From positions 1 to 46,396 of the forward strand of contig JADHWY010000003.1 in assembly GCA_016783245.1 (NCBI GenBank): DNA of 46,396 nt. Reading direction: 5' to 3'. Shown piece after piece: positions 31,679-41,495 of the stretch. The notes below the pieces were generated by a model. That model was not told the origin of the DNA and searched no databases. It worked only from the letters and a program-made list of their open reading frames with translations. The position numbers and the translations under genes are program-made. The stretch's first letter is position 1, and each line of letters starts with the position of its first letter. This DNA is from Dehalococcoidales bacterium (GTDB lineage Bacteria > Chloroflexota > Dehalococcoidia > Dehalococcoidales > BS750m-G39).

Positions 31679-31876
31679 CTACCGCCTCCTCTTTGATTTT
31701 CTAGGTGCTTTCTTTTTGCCGGCCTGCTCTGCAACTGAATACTCGCCCAAGCTCTCAGAAATCAACATAGCAACGTAGTCCTGCATAGAGGTATCTTTAT
31801 ATACGCATTTCACCTTCAGTTTCTTGTATATTTCTTCTGGTATTCTCACATGGAGCTGTTTTTCTTCATTACTCAT
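31679..31876 (-). CDS. Ribbon-helix-helix-like DNA-binding protein
   Basis: 'MSNEEKQLHVRIPEEIYKKLKVKCVYKDTSMQDYVAMLISESLGEYS' resembles CopG/Arc RHH proteins. The ORF-track start (31957) would place the promoter inside the CDS, so the start at 31876 is preferred. Confidence 0.75.
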   Translation of the reverse strand: MSNEEKQLHVRIPEEIYKKLKVKCVYKDTSMQDYVAMLISESLGEYSVAEQAGKKKAPRKSKRRR

Positions 31877-31891
31877 ATCTTTACTTCGTCT

Positions 31892-31922
31892 GGTAGAAAT
31901 ATACTTTGGTATAAATATACCA
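31892..31922 (-). promoter_or_regulatory. Operator-like palindrome plus tandem second copy overlapping the -10
   Basis: Perfect 16-bp palindrome TGGTATA-AA-TATACCA (31907-31922); plus-strand 14-mers GGTAGAAATATACT (31892-31905) and GGTATAAATATACC (31908-31921), 12/14 identical, 16-bp period. Confidence 0.65.
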
Positions 31923-31942
31923 TAATATCCTAAAAATGTCAA
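31914..31942 (-). promoter_or_regulatory. Sigma70-like promoter of the RHH-MTase operon
   Basis: Minus strand TTGACA (31942-31937), 17-bp spacer, TATATT (31919-31914). Confidence 0.8.
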
Positions 31943-32021
31943 TAGGTTTATTGCCAAAAATAAGATACGTGATAAATAATCCTCTAATTTATGCTAAAAT
32001 AGGCAAAACGGAGCTTCACAA

Positions 32022-34592
32022 ATGATTCCCATTAAATTAGCATTGCACAACTTTATGTGCTATCGGGATAATGTGCCGCCACTTCATTTTGATGGTATCC
32101 ATACCGCCTGTATTAGTGGCGATAATGGCAATGGCAAATCAGCTCTAATTGATGCTATGACCTGGGCGCTGTGGGGCAAAACCAGGGCTAAGAGCGATGA
32201 TGACCTCATTCATTCAGGGCAGACTGAAATGGAGGTGGAGTTTGACTTCGCCGTAGGGCAACAACCATATCGCATTATACGCAAGCACTCTAAGCCCAAG
32301 CAGCGACGGCGCTCAGGACAAACCCTCTTGGAGTTTCAGGTAGCCGCCGACGACAGTTTCAGGTCAATTACAGGCGACAGTATTACCCAGACACAGCAGA
32401 AAATTATCGACACCCTGCACATGGACTACCCCACATTTATTAATAGCGCCCTTTTGCTGCAAGGTCATGCCGATGAGTTCGCTATCAAGCGACCAGTCGA
32501 GCGCAAGCAGGTGCTAGCTGATATTCTGGGGCTTTCCTTCTACGATGAACTTGAAGAACAGGCTAAAGACCTGGCTAAACAGCAGGAAACAGAAAAATCG
32601 CAACTTGAAAGCGCTATCAAAGATATCAGCGATGAATTAGCCCAAAAGCCAATCTATGAGGCTGAGCTGGAACAGGCGCAGACTGGACTCTCCCAAATAG
32701 AAAAAATAATAACAGAGCAAGAGTCCAGGCTCAACAGGCTGCGACAGGAAAAGGAATCCCTGGAAAATAAGAAGACACAACTAACTCAGTTAGAGGAGCA
32801 TGTAGCAGCCACCAAAAGAGAGTTAGACCGCCGAGACGAAGAAATTAAACAACACCACGCCCGGCTCAAAGAGTACGAAGGGGTAATAGCCCGGCGTTTC
32901 ACTATAGAAGAGGGCTATGCCCAATTAATTAAAGCCCGAAGACAAAATGATGAGCTAAACCAAAAGCTAGGGTTACTGGTTAAATTAAGGGATAGTAAGA
33001 GCCAGTTAGAGATGAGTATAGAGCGGGCACAGGCAGCTCTAATTACGGAGCATAAATTAGCTCAAAGCAGAATCACAGAGTTGGAAGCTATCTCACAGAG
33101 ACTGCCCCTACTTAAAAATGAGCTACAGCAGGTAGAAGTTCAATTGCACCAGTTGGCTGAACAGGAAGAGATGCTAAGCAGAAAAAAGCAGACCAGCCAA
33201 GAGCTAAGAATGCAGGTTCACTATCTAGAATCTAGCAAAACCAGACTAGAACAGGAAATAAAGGAGCTACAAGAAAAGCTCAGCCTCCTGTCAACCCAGA
33301 GCGATGCTACATGCCCCTTATGTGAAACTGAGGTGGGTAGAGATGGTTTAAAACGAATTGAAGTGAAATACACAACTGATAGGGACAGCAAAGCTGACTC
33401 CCTAAAGTCAAATCAAGCCGAGCTAGCCAGTAAGAAAATAGAGCTTGAGTCGCTGGAAAGCGAAATATCACAGCTAGAAGCAAAGCTAAATAAAGATAAA
33501 GCCTCGGCACAGAGTAAAGTCAGCATCCTCAGCAAAGACATTGGTGAAGCCGAAGCGGCAGATAACCAGCTAAACGAGGAAGGAAAACAACTGACTGAGA
33601 TTGAACAGCGCCTAGCCATGAAGGATTTTGCCACTATGGAGCAACAAGCGTTAGCACAACTTGAGGAGGAATTAGCCAAGCTTGATTACGATTCACAGCA
33701 GCATGAGCAAGCCCGCTATCGCCTGACCGAATTAGAACAATATGAAAGCCCCAAGCGAAAACTTGAAGAAGCCGATAGGCTCATCAACCAAGAGAAAGAG
33801 GCTGCTCATAAAGCTGCGGAAGCTAGCCAAGAGCTACGACAGAGGCTGGAGATTGACAATCAAAAAAGGCAAGACCTAAGTGAAGAACTCGGCGCATTCC
33901 CCCGGCTAATCGGTGATTTAACCCAGGCTGAAACCGATTACCAGGCGCTAGCCGCCCAAGAAAAGCAAGCCCAGGAGCTAATGTGGAGCGTGAAGTCAAA
34001 GCTAGAGCGCTGCTCTGAGATGGAGATAAGAAAGAGGGAAAAGGAAAGTCTAATGGGTCAAGCATCACGGGAGGAGAAAATCTATAAAGACCTCGCTCAA
34101 GCCTTCGGCAAAAAAGGGATACAAGCCTTGCTCATTGAGATGGCACTTCCTGAAATTGAAGCAGAAGCCAATAGACTGCTGGGACGGATGACAGATAATA
34201 GAATGCATGTGAAAATTGAAACCCAGCGGGAAACCAAAAAGGGAGATGTTATTGAAACCCTGGATATTAACATTGCTGACGAGCTAGGAACACGAAATTA
34301 TGAAATGTTCAGTGGTGGTGAAGCCTTTCGCATTAACTTCGCCGTTCGTATTGCCCTGTCCAAGCTGTTAGCCAGACGAGCCGGGGCACCACTACCCACT
34401 CTAGTCATTGATGAAGGCTTTGGCACCCAAGATAGCACCGGCATTGAAAAACTTAAAGAGGCAATAAACTCTATTCAAGACGATTTTGACAAGATACTGG
34501 TTATCACTCATATTGAGGAACTTAGAGACGCCTTCCCCACCCGGATTGATGTAATCAAAACCGCTGAAGGCTCAACGCTGGAAGTTAGCTAA
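32022..34592 (+). CDS. sbcC: SbcC/Rad50-type SMC-like exonuclease ATPase subunit
   Basis: N-terminal 'ISGDNGNGKSALIDAMTWALWG', coiled coils around zinc hook 'CPLC', C-terminal 'FSGGEAFRINFAVRIALSKLLA...LVIDEGFGTQD'. Confidence 0.95.
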   Translation: MIPIKLALHNFMCYRDNVPPLHFDGIHTACISGDNGNGKSALIDAMTWALWGKTRAKSDDDLIHSGQTEMEVEFDFAVGQQPYRIIRKHSKPKQRRRSGQTLLEFQVAADDSFRSITGDSITQTQQKIIDTLHMDYPTFINSALLLQGHADEFAIKRPVERKQVLADILGLSFYDELEEQAKDLAKQQETEKSQLESAIKDISDELAQKPIYEAELEQAQTGLSQIEKIITEQESRLNRLRQEKESLENKKTQLTQLEEHVAATKRELDRRDEEIKQHHARLKEYEGVIARRFTIEEGYAQLIKARRQNDELNQKLGLLVKLRDSKSQLEMSIERAQAALITEHKLAQSRITELEAISQRLPLLKNELQQVEVQLHQLAEQEEMLSRKKQTSQELRMQVHYLESSKTRLEQEIKELQEKLSLLSTQSDATCPLCETEVGRDGLKRIEVKYTTDRDSKADSLKSNQAELASKKIELESLESEISQLEAKLNKDKASAQSKVSILSKDIGEAEAADNQLNEEGKQLTEIEQRLAMKDFATMEQQALAQLEEELAKLDYDSQQHEQARYRLTELEQYESPKRKLEEADRLINQEKEAAHKAAEASQELRQRLEIDNQKRQDLSEELGAFPRLIGDLTQAETDYQALAAQEKQAQELMWSVKSKLERCSEMEIRKREKESLMGQASREEKIYKDLAQAFGKKGIQALLIEMALPEIEAEANRLLGRMTDNRMHVKIETQRETKKGDVIETLDINIADELGTRNYEMFSGGEAFRINFAVRIALSKLLARRAGAPLPTLVIDEGFGTQDSTGIEKLKEAINSIQDDFDKILVITHIEELRDAFPTRIDVIKTAEGSTLEVS

Positions 34593-34652
34593 TTTACAAC
34601 CCAAGGTCATCGGCAATCCCTTTCATTGCCTTCAGTCCAACAATTTGAATTC
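34567..34652. repeat. Direct-repeat copy A: sbcC 3' end plus relic of an HD-hydrolase 3' end
   Basis: Minus-strand 34655-34598 reads ...IQIVGLKAMKGIADDLGL*, matching the C-terminus of the 35173-35745 gene (EFIELGLEAMKEIAGELGL*); DNA aligns with 35142-35232. Confidence 0.75.
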
Positions 34653-34655
34653 ATA
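34598..34655 (-). pseudogene. 3' remnant of an HD-domain hydrolase gene
   Basis: C-terminal codons plus stop conserved against 35173-35232, no upstream coding continuity. Confidence 0.7.
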
Positions 34656-34663
34656 ATGGGTGC

Positions 34664-35053
34664 CTACTGAGATTTCCGGCTTTGTGCTTGCTTATTGAGC
34701 TTCTTTATCACTATACCGGCGGCTATGCATGCCAGACCCGGCAGTAACATAACGAATACCCCCCAATACTTATATGGTTCATCAAGACCCATACCATAAC
34801 CGTAGAACGATGAAATATAGGCAACTCCAACTACTATGGACCCTATCCAGAAGTATTTTGTTCTGGTGATGAATCCCCCGATAAGTGCCAGTAATGCGCC
34901 GACAGCACCTGCGCACAATGTAACAAAATACCCAGCACCAGACCCCAATGTCCCCGTACTAACCCATGTCCAAGAAGATGAGAAGGATAGTGGTAAACCT
35001 AGTGCTATAACCAGCAGTCCAAACCAGGCGATAATTATTAATGTCACTCTCAT
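34664..35053 (-). CDS. Hypothetical four-TM membrane protein
   Basis: 129-aa ORF with about 4 hydrophobic segments; basic C-terminal tail. Confidence 0.7.
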   Translation of the reverse strand: MRVTLIIIAWFGLLVIALGLPLSFSSSWTWVSTGTLGSGAGYFVTLCAGAVGALLALIGGFITRTKYFWIGSIVVGVAYISSFYGYGMGLDEPYKYWGVFVMLLPGLACIAAGIVIKKLNKQAQSRKSQ

Positions 35054-35141
35054 CTCACATCCGACTCTTTAGTGATATGTCTCAATACTAACATAACCCT
35101 CAAGGGTAGGCCAATAGCAGGCGACCAGTGAATCCCACAAA

Positions 35142-35232
35142 AAGGCTCAACCATTGAAGTAAGCTAGCTGGCTTAGAGACCTAATTCACCGGCAATCTCC
35201 TTCATCGCCTCCAGCCCCAGCTCAATAAATTC
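35142..35232. repeat. Direct-repeat copy B: relic of an sbcC 3' end plus HD-hydrolase 3' end
   Basis: Plus strand AAA GGC TCA ACC ATT GAA GTA AGC TAG = KGSTIEVS*, matching sbcC EGSTLEVS*. Confidence 0.75.
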
Positions 35233-35724
35233 GTCAAGCTCAAGCCCGATTTTAGCGCATTGAGAGATTTGCTCTCTATTCACCCCAGCAGCAAAGCTCT
35301 TCTCCTTAAACCTCTTCCTCACCGACCTAGCTTCAACTCCAGCCAGCTTTTTATCCGGGCGAACCAGAGCAGCAGCAATTATTAAGCCCGTTAGCGGGTC
35401 AACACAAAACAGAGCTTTATCAAGCTTTGTCTCCAAGGGAATGCCATGGGCTGGGTTATGACATAGTATAGCATGAGCCACGGGCTCACTTGCTCCCAGC
35501 TCCCTTGACAGGTCAGCCCCCAGCCTACTATGGGTGTTCATATCTCCTTCAGTGAGCTCCATGTCTATATCATGCAGCAGCCCAGTAAGCCCCCACTCCT
35601 CCTCACCCTCATCAAGACGCCTGGCTAGAGCCCGCATAATAGCCTCAGTAGCCAACATGTGTTTGATTAGATTTTCATTCTCAATATTAGCTTTAATAGA
35701 GTCAAGTGCTTCTTCTCGGGTCAC
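35173..35724 (-). CDS. HD-domain metal-dependent phosphohydrolase
   Basis: 'HMLATEAIMRALARRLDEGEEEWGLTGLLHDIDMEL'; likely GTG start at 35724 (VTREEAL), overlapping the MFS 3' end. Confidence 0.85.
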   Translation of the reverse strand: MTREEALDSIKANIENENLIKHMLATEAIMRALARRLDEGEEEWGLTGLLHDIDMELTEGDMNTHSRLGADLSRELGASEPVAHAILCHNPAHGIPLETKLDKALFCVDPLTGLIIAAALVRPDKKLAGVEARSVRKRFKEKSFAAGVNREQISQCAKIGLELDEFIELGLEAMKEIAGELGL

Positions 35725-36955
35725 TTTCACCCCCTTTCCCAACATGCGGTTTTAACAGTGATGCCAGTATAATACCTAAAATACCACCTGCAACGCAAAC
35801 CAAGAAGGCTAACTGGTAGCTACCAGTTACATCAAATATGTGACCAGCCAAGATGGGACCAGTAGCACCCCCGATTGCACCGATAAACATAAGACTCCCC
35901 AGGATTACACCGTGGGAACTCAGCCCAAATAGCTCAGCTACTATCGGCGACATCAGTACCGGTATACCACCACCGGCAAAGCCAAGGATAGCGGCAAATA
36001 AGTAAAGCCTCCATACCTCTGTGCCTAATTGCAGCCAGAATAAAGCAACTGACATCAGAATAAAGCAGCTAATAAGAGTTAACCTATTGCCAATTCTATC
36101 ACCAGCACTACCCATTATAATCATGCCGGCCATAGTTAGCCCCCCCATAACAGCTAGAATATTGGCGGCAGTGGTTGCTGGGATTCCTAGCTCGATGGCA
36201 TGTGGGACAATATGCACCATGATAGTTTCGGCACCAAATAGAAAGCAGCACAATATGGCACCAAGCACCCAAAATTGCCTGGTATGAACTGCCTGCTGAA
36301 AGGAAAACCCTTCGGTTTCCGAACTTAAGCTATTTTCCTTCACTCCATTCTCACCGTATGGCAACTGCCCCATTTGACTTGGGTCACGCCTTAGAAATTG
36401 CGCAGCCAAAATAACTAATATCAAGGTTATGATACCTACAATAATATAGGAGGTGCGCCAGCCATAGTCAGAGATGAGACGACTAGCTACCGGGGATACA
36501 ATCATTGTGCCTAAACCCATACCTGAAGCAACGATGCCTGTCATCATCCCCCGCCTCTTGACAAACCACCTGGCTACCGTAGATACCAAGGGAGTAAAAC
36601 TACCACCCATGCCAATAGCTATTATCACCCCATAGAACAGGTACAGTTGCCAGATAGCACTAATCTGTGACATCAATAAATAGCCTAATCCCAAAAAGAA
36701 GCCGCAGGCTACCATAACTATCCTGGGACCAAACCTGTCGGTTAGTTTCCCCATAGTAATAGTAAGAAAACCATTTAAAACAATACATAACGAGAAGGCA
36801 CCTGAGGTCATCGCCCTCGTCCAGCCAAACTCAGTTAGCACTGGTTTAAAAAATATCCCAAAGGTCCTAAATGTCCCCCAGATTACTATCATAATACAGA
36901 TAGCAGCTAAAACTACGATGTAGCCATAAAAGAACCCTGGCTTTTTCGTTTTCAA
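35702..36955 (-). CDS. MFS transporter, oxalate/formate or monocarboxylate type
   Basis: 12-TM pattern; 'FGIFFKPVLTEFGWTRAMTSGAFSL', 'GKLTDRFGPR', 'VGKGGE' tail. Confidence 0.9.
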   Translation of the reverse strand: MKTKKPGFFYGYIVVLAAICIMIVIWGTFRTFGIFFKPVLTEFGWTRAMTSGAFSLCIVLNGFLTITMGKLTDRFGPRIVMVACGFFLGLGYLLMSQISAIWQLYLFYGVIIAIGMGGSFTPLVSTVARWFVKRRGMMTGIVASGMGLGTMIVSPVASRLISDYGWRTSYIIVGIITLILVILAAQFLRRDPSQMGQLPYGENGVKENSLSSETEGFSFQQAVHTRQFWVLGAILCCFLFGAETIMVHIVPHAIELGIPATTAANILAVMGGLTMAGMIIMGSAGDRIGNRLTLISCFILMSVALFWLQLGTEVWRLYLFAAILGFAGGGIPVLMSPIVAELFGLSSHGVILGSLMFIGAIGGATGPILAGHIFDVTGSYQLAFLVCVAGGILGIILASLLKPHVGKGGESDPRRST

Positions 36956-36978
36956 ATCCGAATCCCTTCTCCTAGCCC

Positions 36979-38235
36979 TTAATTTTCCCCTCGCCTACCG
37001 ATTGGTCTTAAAAGAGAGGCCAGCATAATACCTATAACACTGGTTGCAGCAAGGATAATGAAACCAAGCTGATAGCTGCTAGTTACATCAAATATGTAAC
37101 CAGCCATAACCGGACCGATAGTGCCTCCAACTGTACCGATGAAGGTAACAGTGCCAAAGATTACGCCATGTGAACTCAGCCCGAATAGCTCAGCCACTAT
37201 TGGTGAAATCAGTGTAAATAAACTCCCATGGGCGAAGCCATATAGAGCGGCAAAAGTATATAACATCCATGCCTCTTTGGCTACAAGTAGCCAAAATAAA
37301 GCTACACCTAGCATGGCAAGGGTAACAATCAGTGTCAGCTTATTCCCAACTCTATCGCTAGCACTACCCATGATAAATCTACCGGCAATACTGGCTCCCC
37401 CAATAGTAGCCAGAATATTGGCAGCAGTTGCCTCCGCAATTCCAAGGTCGACTACATGCGGGTAAATATGAGTTATAAGCGTGTGTGCGCATAAAACAAA
37501 AAGGAAGTATATTGCACTAAGTATCCAGAATTGCCTTGTATGAATTGCTTTCTTAAGAGAAAATCTGGTGGCTTCTAAATTCAGGTTTTTTCCCTCTGCC
37601 TTGTCCCCATCAGGTAACAGCCCCTTTTGACCCGGGTCACGCCTTAGAAATTGGGCAGCTAATACGCTGAATACCAAAACAACAAAACCGATAACAATAT
37701 AGGAGGTGCGCCAGTCATAGTTAGAGACAAGCCAGTTTGCCACCAAAGGCATAATCAACATGCCCATACCTGCACCAGCTTTGATAATACCGGTCATCAT
37801 TCCCCTCTTCTTAACAAACCATCTGGCTAGCGTGGACAACAGTGAGATATCAGAACCACTCATGCCTAAAGCAATTACCACCCCATAGAACAAATAAAAA
37901 TGCCAAATATCCTCGACCTGAGACATCAGCAGATAACCTAAACCTAAAAAGAGGCCACAGACTGTCATAACCAGCCGTGGCCCAAACCTATCGTTTAGTC
38001 TCCCCACAATAATACCAACCAGACCTATTAGAAGGAAACACAGGGAGCGGGGGCCTGAGGTCATTGCCCTTGTCCATCCAAACTCTGAAGACATTGGTTT
38101 GAAAAAGACGCCAAAGGTGTTGTATGTTCCCCACACTAATAGCTGGATAAGGAATGCGGCCACACCTACAATGTAGCCGTAGAAAAACCGAGGCTTCTCG
38201 CCTGCACCTAAATTCAGAACTTTCTGATTAGACAC
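36979..38235 (-). CDS. MFS transporter, paralog of 35702-36955
   Basis: Near-collinear with the neighbouring MFS protein ('FFYGYIV', 'FGVFFKPMSSEFGWTRAMTSG', 'GRLNDRFGPRLVM'). Confidence 0.9.
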   Translation of the reverse strand: MSNQKVLNLGAGEKPRFFYGYIVGVAAFLIQLLVWGTYNTFGVFFKPMSSEFGWTRAMTSGPRSLCFLLIGLVGIIVGRLNDRFGPRLVMTVCGLFLGLGYLLMSQVEDIWHFYLFYGVVIALGMSGSDISLLSTLARWFVKKRGMMTGIIKAGAGMGMLIMPLVANWLVSNYDWRTSYIVIGFVVLVFSVLAAQFLRRDPGQKGLLPDGDKAEGKNLNLEATRFSLKKAIHTRQFWILSAIYFLFVLCAHTLITHIYPHVVDLGIAEATAANILATIGGASIAGRFIMGSASDRVGNKLTLIVTLAMLGVALFWLLVAKEAWMLYTFAALYGFAHGSLFTLISPIVAELFGLSSHGVIFGTVTFIGTVGGTIGPVMAGYIFDVTSSYQLGFIILAATSVIGIMLASLLRPIGRRGEN

Positions 38236-38344
38236 GATAAGCTACCTTTCATGATGTATCCAGCACAAAAAGATAAGAGAAACTGCTTGAATCTCCATTA
38301 AATACTGGCTGCAAAGATAGAAATGGTATTAACCTAGGTAATAG

Positions 38345-41200
38345 TCAACTGGTCAAAGCATACTCAATATCCTTGCCCAGTACCCGACCCAAATACTGAC
38401 CAGTGGCTGAAGATTTCTCATGAGCTATTTCCTCAGGTGTGCCTGTGGCTACAATATAGCCACCCTGCTCACCGGCTCCTGGCCCAAGGTCAATTATCCA
38501 GTCGGCATTCTTAATCACATCCAGGTGATGCTCAATGACAACCACCGTATTACCAGCATCAACTAGACGCTGCAGCACCTGTAGTAGAGCTGCCACATCC
38601 TCAAAGGAGAGACCAGTAGTTGGTTCATCAAGGATATAAAGAGTCCTGCCAGTAGAACGCCGCGATAGCTCGGTGGCAAGCTTCACCCTCTGCGCCTCGC
38701 CACCAGAGAGGGTGGGCGCTGGCTGACCGAGACGAATATAGCCCAGCCCTACATCACATAGTGTCTGCAGCTTACTCTTTATCCTGGGGAAGTGCTCAAA
38801 GAAGGACAAGGCTTGCTCCACAGTCATGTCTAATACCTCAGCAATGTTCTTATCCTTAAATCTAATCTCTAGAGCCTCACGGTTATAGCGCTTACCCTTG
38901 CACACCTCACAGGGAACGGTCACATCAGGCAAGAACTGCATCTCTATCTGAATAAACCCTTCCCCACGACAGGCTTCACAGCGTCCACCCTTAACATTAA
39001 ACGAAAATCGCCCCGGAGCGTAGCCCCTCATCCGAGCCTCAGGAACAGTGGCAAAAAGCTCACGGATAGGGGTAAAAATTCCGGTGTAGGTGGCTGGATT
39101 ACTACGAGGGGTGCGCCCAATAGGAGACTGGTCAATATTGACTACCTTATCAATAAGCTCAACACCAATGATACCACCACAGTCGCCCGCCCTCTCCCTT
39201 GACCGATAGAAGAGCTGTGACAGCTTCTTATACAAAATCTGGTCAATAAGGGTGCTCTTACCACTGCCTGAAACTCCGGTAATACAAACAAACTTGCCCA
39301 GCGGGATATGGGCATCTATATTCTTGAGGTTATTCTGTCTAGCCCCCTTTATTACTATCTCCTCGCCTGAGCCGGGGCGGCGCTTATGGGGCAGAGGAAT
39401 CTGCTTGGCACCACTGAGATACTGACCGGTTATTGATTCCTTGCAACTCATAATATCAGTTAGATTTCCTGTGGTTACAATCCAGCCCCCATGCTCCCCA
39501 GCCCCAGGTCCCATATCAATAATGTGGTCAGCCGCTCTCATCATGGCTTCATCATGCTCAACAACCAATATGGTATTACCCAGGTCTCTCAACCGCTTCA
39601 AGGTCTCAATCAAACGAAAGTCGTCGGCTGGGTGCAGACCTATTGTCGGTTCATCACAGATATAAAGCACACCCATAAGCCCACTGCCAATCTGGGTTGC
39701 CAGGCGAATTCGCTGTGCCTCACCAGCAGAAAGGGTAGCTGAGGTACGCTCAAGGGTAAGATAGTCCAGACCTACATCCTTGAGGAAACCCAGGCGGGCT
39801 TGAATCTCCTTAATAATTTGGTGGGCTATCATCTGCTCCCGCTCACTAAGCACAGCCTTCTTACCATCACCAATAGCAGCGACCCACTCCAGTGCCTGAG
39901 TAACTGACATTGAGCTAACCTCAACAATGTTTCTGCCACCAATGGTCACAGCTAATGACTCTGGCTTAAGCCTCTTACCCTGGCAAACAGGGCATGGTTG
40001 GGAGACCATATAACGCTCTATATAAGCGCGGGAGTACTCCGACTCAGTGTCCCGGTATAGTCGCTCCAACCGAGGAATTACCCCTTCGTAACCGGCAAAA
40101 TACTGCCTCACCCGCCCGAAGCGATTACGGTAACTTACTAGCTCCCCCCTTTCCCCATAGAGTATCAGCTTCAGTTGCAATTCGCTTAAGTCCTTAACCG
40201 GCGTATTAAAGGAAAAGTCATAGTGCCTGGTCAAATTATCAAGTTGGTCAAAATACCAGAGCTGTTTTTGGTAGGGATGGATTGCTCCTTGAGCTATAGA
40301 AAGTTCCTTATTGGGGATAACCAGCTCAGCGTCTATCTCCAGCTTGACCCCTAAGCCGGTACAGGCGGGGCAGGCACCGTGAGGACTATTAAAGCTAAAT
40401 GTTCTGGGGGCGATCTCACCCAGGCTGATACCACAGTGCACACAGGCAAAATGCTCCGAGAACAACAATTCCTCACCGTCAACAATAGATACCAGCACCA
40501 CCCCAGCCCCGAGCTTGAGGGCAGTTTCCACCGAGTCAGCAATGCGACTCTGGCTTCCAGATTGCCCGATTACCAATCTATCCACCACTACCTCAATAGA
40601 GTGCTTCTTGTTCTTATCCAGTTGGAACTCCTCAGCCAGGTCATAGATATGTCCATCAACCCGAACCCTGGCATAGCCTGCCTTGCGCAAATCATCAAAC
40701 ACCACCTGATACTCACCCTTACGGTCTCTAATCAGTGGTGCCAGAACCATAATACGGCTATTTTCAGGGATATTTTGAATAGCATCCACAATCTGCTGCA
40801 CCGTCTGCACAGTGATTTCTCGCCCGCACTTAGGGCAATGTGGGTGTCCAACGCGAGCAAAAAGCAGCCTCAGGTAATCATAGGTCTCGGTTACAGTGCC
40901 CACTGTAGACCGTGGATTCTTGCTGGGACCCTTCTGGTCAATAGAGATGGCTGGGCTCAGCCCTTCAATATAATCAACCTCGGGCTTCTCCATCCTGCCT
41001 AAAAACTGGCGAGCATAGGCAGACAGAGATTCCACATAACGGCGTTGCCCCTCAGCATAGATAGTATCAAATGCCAATGAACTCTTACCCGAGCCGGAGA
41101 CACCAGTGATAACTACCAGCTTATCACGAGGGATAACCACATCTATATTCTTGAGGTTATGCTCCCTAGCCCCTTTGACAACTATAGCCTGTAATGGCAT
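38345..41200 (-). CDS. uvrA: Excinuclease ABC subunit A
   Basis: '[36 protein letters not shown]'; zinc CxxC motifs; two ABC signatures; 951 aa. Confidence 0.98.
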   Translation of the reverse strand: MPLQAIVVKGAREHNLKNIDVVIPRDKLVVITGVSGSGKSSLAFDTIYAEGQRRYVESLSAYARQFLGRMEKPEVDYIEGLSPAISIDQKGPSKNPRSTVGTVTETYDYLRLLFARVGHPHCPKCGREITVQTVQQIVDAIQNIPENSRIMVLAPLIRDRKGEYQVVFDDLRKAGYARVRVDGHIYDLAEEFQLDKNKKHSIEVVVDRLVIGQSGSQSRIADSVETALKLGAGVVLVSIVDGEELLFSEHFACVHCGISLGEIAPRTFSFNSPHGACPACTGLGVKLEIDAELVIPNKELSIAQGAIHPYQKQLWYFDQLDNLTRHYDFSFNTPVKDLSELQLKLILYGERGELVSYRNRFGRVRQYFAGYEGVIPRLERLYRDTESEYSRAYIERYMVSQPCPVCQGKRLKPESLAVTIGGRNIVEVSSMSVTQALEWVAAIGDGKKAVLSEREQMIAHQIIKEIQARLGFLKDVGLDYLTLERTSATLSAGEAQRIRLATQIGSGLMGVLYICDEPTIGLHPADDFRLIETLKRLRDLGNTILVVEHDEAMMRAADHIIDMGPGAGEHGGWIVTTGNLTDIMSCKESITGQYLSGAKQIPLPHKRRPGSGEEIVIKGARQNNLKNIDAHIPLGKFVCITGVSGSGKSTLIDQILYKKLSQLFYRSRERAGDCGGIIGVELIDKVVNIDQSPIGRTPRSNPATYTGIFTPIRELFATVPEARMRGYAPGRFSFNVKGGRCEACRGEGFIQIEMQFLPDVTVPCEVCKGKRYNREALEIRFKDKNIAEVLDMTVEQALSFFEHFPRIKSKLQTLCDVGLGYIRLGQPAPTLSGGEAQRVKLATELSRRSTGRTLYILDEPTTGLSFEDVAALLQVLQRLVDAGNTVVVIEHHLDVIKNADWIIDLGPGAGEQGGYIVATGTPEEIAHEKSSATGQYLGRVLGKDIEYALTS

Positions 41201-41495
41201 GCACTTATACCCTTTCTATAATCAAATTTTATTGTAGCACTAGACCTAAAGCACAACAAGGGCACAAAAGCTAGCATTAGTAAAATCTTTTGTGCTAAAA
41301 TAAAAAGCTTTAAGTTAGAAGGGGGTAAATTGAAAAGTGACTGTATCAGAGATGCTAACCAGAAATAGACGAATGTATCCCGATGATACAGCGCTTATTG
41401 AACTAAAACCCATTTGACAAGGTGCCACGAAATCCCACTGGTAAGATTGAAAAACCAAAACTAAGACAAAAATACGCTCATCTAGGAGGAGTAAG

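Noticed and set aside
31877-31957. N-terminal extension of the RHH ORF (MAINLLTFLGYYGIFIPKYISTRRSKD)
   Set aside because: Overlaps the promoter and operator; translation is more plausible from the Met at 31876.
40379-41002. 207-aa plus-strand ORF
   Set aside because: Antisense to well-supported uvrA; no recognisable motif; typical shadow ORF in a conserved gene.
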